Source of the DNA: Ornithodoros turicata
Taxonomy: Eukaryota > Arthropoda > Arachnida > Ixodida > Argasidae
Direction: 5' to 3'
Length of the DNA: 64,000 nucleotides
Assembly: GCF_037126465.1 (NCBI RefSeq)
Contig: NC_088201.1
Span: 66,424,879-66,488,878 of the forward strand
Shown: positions 48,801-57,800 of the stretch, piece after piece
How positions within the stretch are numbered: the first letter of the stretch is position 1
Layout of the letters: every line of letters starts with the position of its first letter
The notes under the pieces: generated by a model
Told to the model about the DNA's origin: nothing
Databases searched by the model: none
What the model saw: the letters and a program-made list of their open reading frames with translations, nothing else
Position numbers and translations under genes: made by a program

Positions 48801-51800
48801 ATTGTTCCAGTCCTCAATACTCCGGGGAAAGAAAGAGTATTTATATCTATTAGTGCGGGCAAAGATAGGTGTTAATGAATGTTGATGGGAATATCTTGTT
48901 GTCCTAAATTACGTGTTCTTGGGCTTACTTCGCAACGGAGAGTGCTGAAGAAACAAGTAGAAAGCAAGCGGTATCAAGGTATACTATGTGAGTAACTTTG
49001 TTTCGTCTGTGCGATAATAACAGAGAAAGGGCGCATGCCGGTGATATAAGAGGGGTGGCGGACTGGTGAAGCCTGTCTGACGCTGTTACTTTTTCTTCAG
49101 CACTCCCCGTTGAGAAGTAAGCTCAAGATCAGGTGATTCATTACCAGCGGCATGGCCGAGTGGGCTTAGGCGTCTCCTCGTTGGTGGTAACCAAGGTCGT
49201 GCTGTAGACTGAGAGGTGATGGGTTCGAATCCTACCACCGGCTGTGCTATCTGAGGTTTTCCCTGGGTTTTCCGAAGACTTTCCAGACGAATGTCGTCAC
49301 AGTTCCCCTTGAAGTCGGCCCAGGACGCATACTAATCCCCCTGTCCCCCACTCCTTCCTGCTGTCCTCTCTCCGTCTGTCCACGTCTGTACGCCGCTCAT
49401 AGCCACAGTTGCTTCGCGGCGCTAACATAAATTACAAAAAAAAAAAAAAAAAAGAAAACGTGATTCATTGGTGGATAAGGCAGTCGAAGTGTGTCCTTTT
49501 GTGCTGCGCCGTGACCAGCCGCGACAAAAATATGCAAACTGAAACCAATTAATTACTGCAACAAATGACCCGCTTCAGTGGTAGATTTTTCGCTTAAAGG
49601 TGTCCACCGAAGCTCCGAAAAGGGATGGTACCCATTTTAATGCTGACGGCGCCCTGCTTTAGAAGTTTCGTTTTCCACAAAACTAAATTGAATTTTTATT
49701 TAAATAATGAGCACCTCCCACTCATTCACACGGTGTGCAGCTTGTAGGTGGTATCGGACAGATACTTGTAAAAAAGCATAGATTGAGAAGTTACCCGTCA
49801 AAAAGAACTTGTTACAAGTTAAGTTACCGTGTGACAAATGTAACTAAGTTAATAACGAAGTTCTTCAGCCTGAAATGTAACTCGCAGTTACTGAGTTACT
49901 TAAAAAAAAAGAACGAGTTACATCCAAGCTACTTGGGACACAAAATAGCATCACGCAGGTGCAGCGCGCGTGAGCAGTTGAGTTAGACCTTGAGTTGCCT
50001 GGCGAGAAGTGCAACACGCTTAGATCGTTTTCGTTTATGTCCAACAATAGACCTCTCCCGGTTTGTAAACAAATGACGTCATAGTGTTCGAAGCGCCACG
50101 AATTTGGTAGAATTGAACTACGCTCGAAGCTAAAGGCGAACAAGGTCGCGCCCGAAAGCCACGGTCTTGAGGGGATTACGATATGGTCCCTTAAAGGGAC
50201 TCGACCCTCGGTCCTGCTTTGCTTTCAATGGGAGGCAGCAAACAAATGCCCGTTCGTGGAACTCAACCCTCTCCATCCGGTTTGTTTCGATTTCAGTACT
50301 GTCTACAAATGTCATGATGGTCGACGTTTCTCTGGTAGAGGTCTATTCGAACGCTTTGCATCTTACTCCCTGTGGGCGCACAATGGTTCAGCTTCATTTC
50401 AATGGCAGCGTTTCTTACTTCCTGAATAAAATACTGTCATTGATTGAATATCACGTTTTATGGCAAAAAAATGCCATGAAGGAACCGGAGAGAAAGCAAG
50501 AAAATATGTGGACGTGAGTGAAAAGCGAGTTAAAAGTAACTTGGAACTTAACTTAAGTTACTTTGGCAAAGTTACCTGAAAAAGGAACGAGTTGCCCTGA
50601 AAGTTACCACGGCGCAAAAGTACCGAGTTAAGTTACAAGTTACCAAAAAAAGGAACTTAGTTACAGTAACGAGTTACTTGAAACGAGTTACCTCGAACTC
50701 TGTAAAAAAGAAAGTTCTTCAATTGGTGCCCCCTTTCACGAATTATTTAGCCCGGGGATTCAACTGAAACATCCTGTATACATCGTACAGGTTTTTCTTT
50801 ATCCATTACAGATTTTTTTTAAAGCTGTGAGTGCAGCACTGATACCATTTTTGCAAGTGGGTCATGTGGCCAGGTGGATATCTTGTGGGAAAGCCCATGC
50901 AACTACTGGATGACAAATTACCTAAAATTCATCAATTAACTTTTTAATTATATGTTTTTGGAAAAATGTGAGACAGCAGAATTGTACTCAATTGTTATTT
51001 GCATCCCCCTCCTTTTAAAAATCCCGAGAGGAGCACATACTTTGAGATATAAAACGCCACACTTTGATATGGAAATGAGTCAGAACCAGAACTATGCACT
51101 TCTCGAGTGCAGAAACTACATTACTTTTGGCTTATCTGGGCCGGAAAATGGTCTATCTGACCAACAGACCAGCATTTAGTATTCCAAACAGCTAGATCGC
51201 TGCAAAACACGTCGCCCTTCCATGTGAGCGCCCGTTGCTCCTTTTGTGCTTGAGAAGTGCCTGGTTTCCGTTTTGGGTCATTTGAGTAGCAAAATTTGGT
51301 GATCTATATCTCAAACTATGTGCTTGTTTCAGGATATTTCAAAAAAGAGGGTGGATTCAAATAATTACTGGCTTCAAATCTGGTATCTCGCATTTCCCCG
51401 AAAACATATAATTAATAAGTTAATTAATACATTTTTGGTAGTAACTAATCACATAGTAGTTAGATACGTTTTCTGACAGGATGTCCACCTGGCCGCGTAA
51501 TCCACCTGTGAAAACCGCATCTAGGTAGCTCTCGTAGTTTTATTATAAAAATTATGTAAAGGATGAAGAAAACGTCCTGTATATATCGCCTGCAGCGCGA
51601 CTTGCAAGATGAGTTTCAACCAGCAAAACACTTGTCGAACACATATCCTAGGAAGTGGTTGTGGGACTTTGTTACCTAATTAGTAACTTGAAAGATGTAT
51701 GACTATGGCATAGAGCATTGCACGATATGTATATTAGCTACCTAGCCCTCTTTTGATGTACCCATCCGAGCTGGGTCTGATAGCTCCATGACTGACCAGG

Positions 51801-54800
51801 GCCTGGCCTGAGCTTGGATAATTTCTACATGGCTCAGTCCGTCAACTCTAGGGTTAAGCCTTGGCCTGCAACTGACCATAATGGTAAACCGTTCAACTGC
51901 TTAACAAATAGAGTGGCAATTTTTAGGGATAAATCTTTGCCCCATGTGATCACACAACAATATTCATTAGGCTGTGGACATGGGCATGTTTAACTGTGAC
52001 TAATTAAGAGATCCAATGTTGGGATTTAAATTAGTAACATAAGGATTTTTGTGAAAAACAAAACTGCTGGGAACCACATAGCCTTGGTGGTGGTTGTGAA
52101 GCATTTTCTGTGTGGGGTCAGAATGTAAGCTTTTAATGGTGTAACTTTATTTAGCTCATTTACTATGTTTGGCACAATCGAAATGACACAGCCTAGTGTC
52201 TAGCAGCTTTAAGAGTGCTGAGTTAAGTGAGACATTGAACTGCAATGTTCTTTGCTTCTGTTTCACACGGACTGCTGAATTTTGGATCAGTATGTATGTG
52301 GTTAAAAAAAAAAAGGCTCATGGCAGTTTGAACCGATTTGTGAGGGGCCGTCAGAAACAATGATGAGAGCAAATGAAGGACCACATTTTTTAACAACTTT
52401 AAGAACTAAAAAGCAAATGTCAGATCAATTGGCAAATTGCATGTGAAGAAAACCAATGGACCTGTTGTGTGGTATCTACAGGTTTTCCAGTCCATTTTAG
52501 TCCAAGTGCCATCTGAATTAGTCCAGGTGCCATCTGAGATAATCCAAGTGCCATTCAATTTAATCCGGGTGCCATCTGAAAAAATCCAGATGCTACTCAA
52601 TTTAATCCAGGTGCCACCTGAATTAATTCATGGTGTTTTTAGGCATTATAACCGTGTATTCACACGAGGGACATCCCCACAGAATATTCTACAGACATGT
52701 AGTGGAAGGAAAAGTAAAAAGCTGCTGACGGGACTTAAGTTCTGCTGCATCTTATGTTGAGGATTCGCACGGGGCCGAGATAACAGGAGTTCGAGCGGAA
52801 GTATAGCAGAAGACACCATTGGTCATGTCGTCTGCTAAGGAATACCTTGTGATTGATTTGCAGGATATTCCACGCGGTTAGAAGGGCACGAAAAGGCATG
52901 ATGCTAATAGCAGACGACACCAGTGGTTCAGTCGTCTGCGAAGGAATATCTTGTGACTCTGCGGGAATATCCTGTGGTTTCAAGAGCACGGAAAGGCATC
53001 ACGCACATCCTGCAGCTTAGTCACAAGATATTCCATAGCAGATGACAGCACCAGTGGTGTCGTCTGCTATGTGAGTCATGCCTTTTCACACTCTCCTAAC
53101 CACGCAGAATATCCTGTAGTTCAGTCAGAAGATATTCTGTAGCAGACGACAGCACCAGTGGTGTCGTCTGCTATGCGAGTCATACCTTTTCGTGCTCTTG
53201 TAACCACGTGGAATATCCTGCAGCTCAGTCAGAAGATATTCTGTAGCAGATGACAGCTCCAGTGGTGTCATTTGCTATATTCCTGCTCCAACTCCCAATA
53301 TCTCAGCGTCGTGTGAATGTTCAACATAAGACACGGCAGAACTTCAGTCCCATCAGCAATTTTTTAAAATCTTTTCCTTCCATTAGAATACTCTACGGGG
53401 ATGCCCCTGGTGTGAATATGCGGTTATAGTGCATAAAAACACCATGGATTAATTCAGATGGCACCTGGATTAAATTGAATATCACATGGATTATTTCAGA
53501 TGGCACCCGGATTAAACTGAATGGTGCCTGGATTATTTCAGATAGCACCTGGATTAAATCAGATGGCACTTGGACTAAAATGGGCGGGAAAACCTGTAAT
53601 ATATGCACTTTTTGAATTCAGAATGATGATGACAATTATTTTCTCGGTTGTTCAGAGCCTCCCATCTTGCTTGGGTCTTTCTTCATTTGTGTGTGCTTTC
53701 TTTTCTCGTGTTTTTTTAAAGCTTTTTAACTGGCAGCCTCAGGTTCTCAGGCTTTCCAGTACATCCAAGTTTGTGTAATATGCTCCACCACAGGACATTC
53801 CTCTGATATTTTAGGAAGGCAGATAACTAGACACCAGCTGTAATCAGTGAGAAATATGCCACGAAACTAACAGCGTTCCATCCGGTGCACACACATTATG
53901 CATAGTAACGTAAAACAGCAGCGAAAGCACATAAGCATACCTGTGAAACCCCGTGGCACTACACGAACCATAGGCATGACCTCGCATGACAGGGATACAT
54001 GCTCGAATCCCATTTCCAGTGCACACTGCCCAACTTGCCTCTCGTGCTCTTCGTAACTGTGCAGTTCATTTGCTAATTAAATTTTGTATCAAACAACAGC
54101 AATAATCCACTTTCTTAAATGCATTAAATGAAAAGCATTTACAGTTTACATTTCCTTTTGCACAAAGGGGATGCAAAGTATAAAAATATTCTGTACTAAA
54201 CTGAGCATAATACAGTAGACTTCCGTTAATACGACTCCCGATAATTCGTTTTTCCGCTTAATTCGATCGAATTCGAAGGTCCCGTCAAATGCCCATATGT
54301 TTCTATTGATCGCCCGCACCGCACATAGCAACAGAAAGTTCGCCCTCAAGCTCAGGTGGCAGATTGGCAGATGGCAACTGAGCAGTACCGATCCATTCCG
54401 ATAACCGCAAGTTTTTGTGCATCGTATGCTATCGTATTTGCGTACGTAAGCGATAGTGTTTGTGGTTCTGCACACGCGCAAAACATAGAAAGTGCATTCT
54501 TTTCACTTGCACTGGATTGCACTACCTTGGACTCTACGCAAGACGGGTTATTGGGAGCTGCACTTTCCAGCTGAAAGGAACTTTATTAGTAATGCCTTTC
54601 TTTTCAATAGGAAAGTGCAGCACACAAATAACCCAGTTCAGATCTGGTGCAGGACGTGCAAGCGAAAAGAATGCACCTAGAGCTTCGCGCATTGTGCAGA
54701 ACCATCACGGATCCCTTGCGTACGCAAAGCCGATGGCATACGATGAACTAAAACTCCATCCATTTGATGGTGGTTTGCGTTTCTGATGAGTGACGCGCGA

Positions 54801-57800
54801 GCTCTATGTGCAATGTTTCCAGATGCATGTTTCAAGCGCGGGTGACAGCAGAGGAATGCACAAAGGTGACATTGACCTCTATAATTTTTCCGCCTATTCT
54901 TTAATTCGACCTTCGGATAATTCGATCAACTTTCGTGTTCTCGTCAGGGTCGAATTAACGGAAGTTTACTGTACCGTAATTTCACACGTATAAGCCGTAC
55001 CACATGTATAAGCCGCAGGACCCGTTTTTAGGAACATTCTGAAAATTTTTGGGCAGATTAGCCTCACTCGCAAATAAGCCGCGGGCAATATGGCGCGACT
55101 GATTTGTGCGACAAAGGAGACCATAGAGAAGGCCATAAGCCCTGTCGTCCACACTTCAGGATCGGCATGGTGTACAACAAAATGAGGTCATTTCTAGTGT
55201 TCTACCAAGATCGGATTGTGCCATCATTGTGCGTTTTTCATGGATCAACGGGTCAGTGGCCTTCCAGAAGATATGAATAACTGTCACCACTTTCGTTAAA
55301 GCTGCTTGGGGAGAGTCACCAGGAAGGTCAGTCTACTCGAATGTGGACGCGCCCCTGTTACGCATTGTTTGTGCATTGGCAGAGCGGTGCTGTTCCAGAG
55401 ACACTGTTGACCCTTTCCTTAAACCGGTGTATGGGGAAAATACCAGGGAAAAATAGTCATCAGATAAGCCGCACTGGTGGACAAGCCGCAGAGCAGCCGT
55501 GAGAAAAAAAAAATTGTGCATAAGCCACGGCTAATATGCGTGAAATTACAGTAACTAAGCGCAGAAAATTGCATGAAGACTCACGTGTAAGAATGTATCA
55601 AGACAACTGCTAAGCTTCGAACTCCGTTGTTCAAGACGCTCTGCAAGTCTTTCTTCAAGGCCTCCACATCCAGAGGTTTGGATACCATCACCTGGAGGAA
55701 TAGGAACACATTGATGATTGGAGCTGCACTAATGGAGCATTCTCAGGAAGTTTAAATGGGCACTAAAGTGGGAGCAATTCTCCTCGTGGAACCAAAGACG
55801 ATGTTACCTTGACAGCAATACAAAAGAAATATGGTTCACCCATTGCACTATCCATGATTTATGCACCAATGAAACCAGTTTATGATTTCCCTCTTCTCTC
55901 CTTCTCAAGAGACGCCGTAATGCGGAGCGGCCCGTCATGGGCCTGCTCAAACGATGGGAAATTCATTTGAGGGGATCAACGACAAGCCGCTGCGGATTGC
56001 CACACTTCTGTGGTCAATTCAGTTCAATTCACTTGATTGGTGAAATTGCTCTCGTACCTTTTCCCCAGTTTTGCCTGTAGTTGCGCGTGCCTTGATATCC
56101 AGCTTACAGTCATCTCTTGCAAGTATCACTCGCTCTTGCACTTCAATAACACCCTCGTACAAGGCATCTGGACAGGAACATGTCTGCAAGTCAGAAAAAT
56201 TTCAGATGACTAGGTGGCTGTACAAACAAAATTTTGTATTTTGTGATAGCTTAAGCTATTCACAGTCGAGAATATTAAGGATATTTAATTAGATAACCCA
56301 TGTCAAAAAGGGTTAAAAATTGGGCAGTTCGGTAGTCCATAATTAAAAATTCTAAAACCCCAGTGCTGAGAAACTAAAATAAATGCTGAGGTGCTCTGCG
56401 TTTGTTTCGTTTATATTAGCCCCCTGGCACTGTGGGTTTTAGCATTTTTAATTAAATAACCCCATGTATAAGGCCCCTGGTTTTCTGCTGCAGCAAATTC
56501 AAAATTCTGCGGCATTGACTTGTAAATTCCGCAATTTTCAGTGGCAAGCTGCTTGAAATGGGAAACACTTTATTTTCTTGGGTAATGTGGGAGCAAAATT
56601 TTTTTTTTTTTTAATTACAGATTCAAAGGACTGTTGTGGCTCAGCATTACATACATGATATCTTGTGTTATCCTCTGACAAAGAATGCCGTCTGTCGCCT
56701 GCAATCATTTTATACCTGCTGAAAGATCTTTCGGCATCTACAGAGTTTATAGGAAGGAGCTTACAATACATGCCCTGTGGAAGTTACACCTTTAGGACAC
56801 CCTTTTTGTTTCTGGGCTGTAAGCATTATTTAAGTGTAAAGCCAACTCCAAAACATCAAATTAAAATCCCCACTGCCACCGCTAAACTGCACACGGGAGG
56901 GACGCCACCCCTTCCTCAGGCAGGGTATGCAAAATAAACTTGGGATAACGTTACTTTAAGCTAAACTACAATCTGTCTGTGTTGGTCCTGCGCAGCATGG
57001 ACAATTTCGTAAAGCAGGCTTCACCTCATGCAGGGAAGCGTTAGGTGAAGCCCACTTTCGGGAGGTGTCGTTCATATTCTGTGAATAGTCGGATATTCAG
57101 AAATCTGAATATTGAGTATTGGATTCGCGAATGAAGTACTTCGAGTGATTGATGTTTGATTCGAATTCGGGAACTCGAATATCCGCACACCCCCCAAAAT
57201 AAGGGATTCCATGAAATTCCGTGCCAAACTAAGTATTCCACGATGAATTCCAGATTCCGCGATATTTCGCGGAATCGCGGAAAACCCAGGGAGTTACCCA
57301 TGTACCACATAAATTTATGTGGTACATGGGATATCTAATGAAATATCCCTAATATTCTTGACCGTGAACGGTTCAGTGAAGAGCGAAGAAACACGAGAAT
57401 AAAAATACAAAAATCTTGGCCGTGGCACAACTGATTTCTGTGACAGTTTGGGACAAAGGCACAAGCTATTGCTGGCAGCAAAATCTGGCAACACAATTTG
57501 GGAAATTTCATAGTCCTTTAAATACAAACACTAAACTGGAAACAAAGCAACAAATGAAGCACGAAGCTCCTGAGAGGCAGGTAATTAGGCGGGGAGAGTT
57601 AGTATGGATATTGGGCCTACTTCAGGAGCTCCAGAGTGACCTCCCCTTCCGCCCCTTCTCGGAGGTTGTCCACGGTTGTGCAAGGGTTTCACAGTGGCAC
57701 CATTGTAACTTGCCTAGTGCTTCGATTAAAACTTTTCACCTAGTGCACTTCAAACGTACCACATCAAATAAATGAGGCCTGGCCTGGTTGCCAATGTAAA

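Larger units (their letters stand above)
48249..50776. mobile_element. TA-flanked inverted-repeat element with two nested insertions
   Basis: Left arm 48249-48580 begins CAGGGTGTTTCAGTTAAATC; the right arm ends as its reverse complement at 50776, with TA outside both ends. The right arm is split by a 924-bp insertion (49777-50700), and a SINE sits in the interior (49143-49459). Restored without them it would be about 1.3 kb. No transposase was recognised. Confidence 0.78.

Noticed and set aside
49143..49240. A functional serine tRNA gene
   Set aside because: The A and B boxes are followed by a SINE body, a poly-A tail and target duplications, so it is a retroposed SINE.
54996..55020. Repeated TATAAGCCG words as regulatory sites
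   Set aside because: They are subterminal motifs of the pogo-type MITE.
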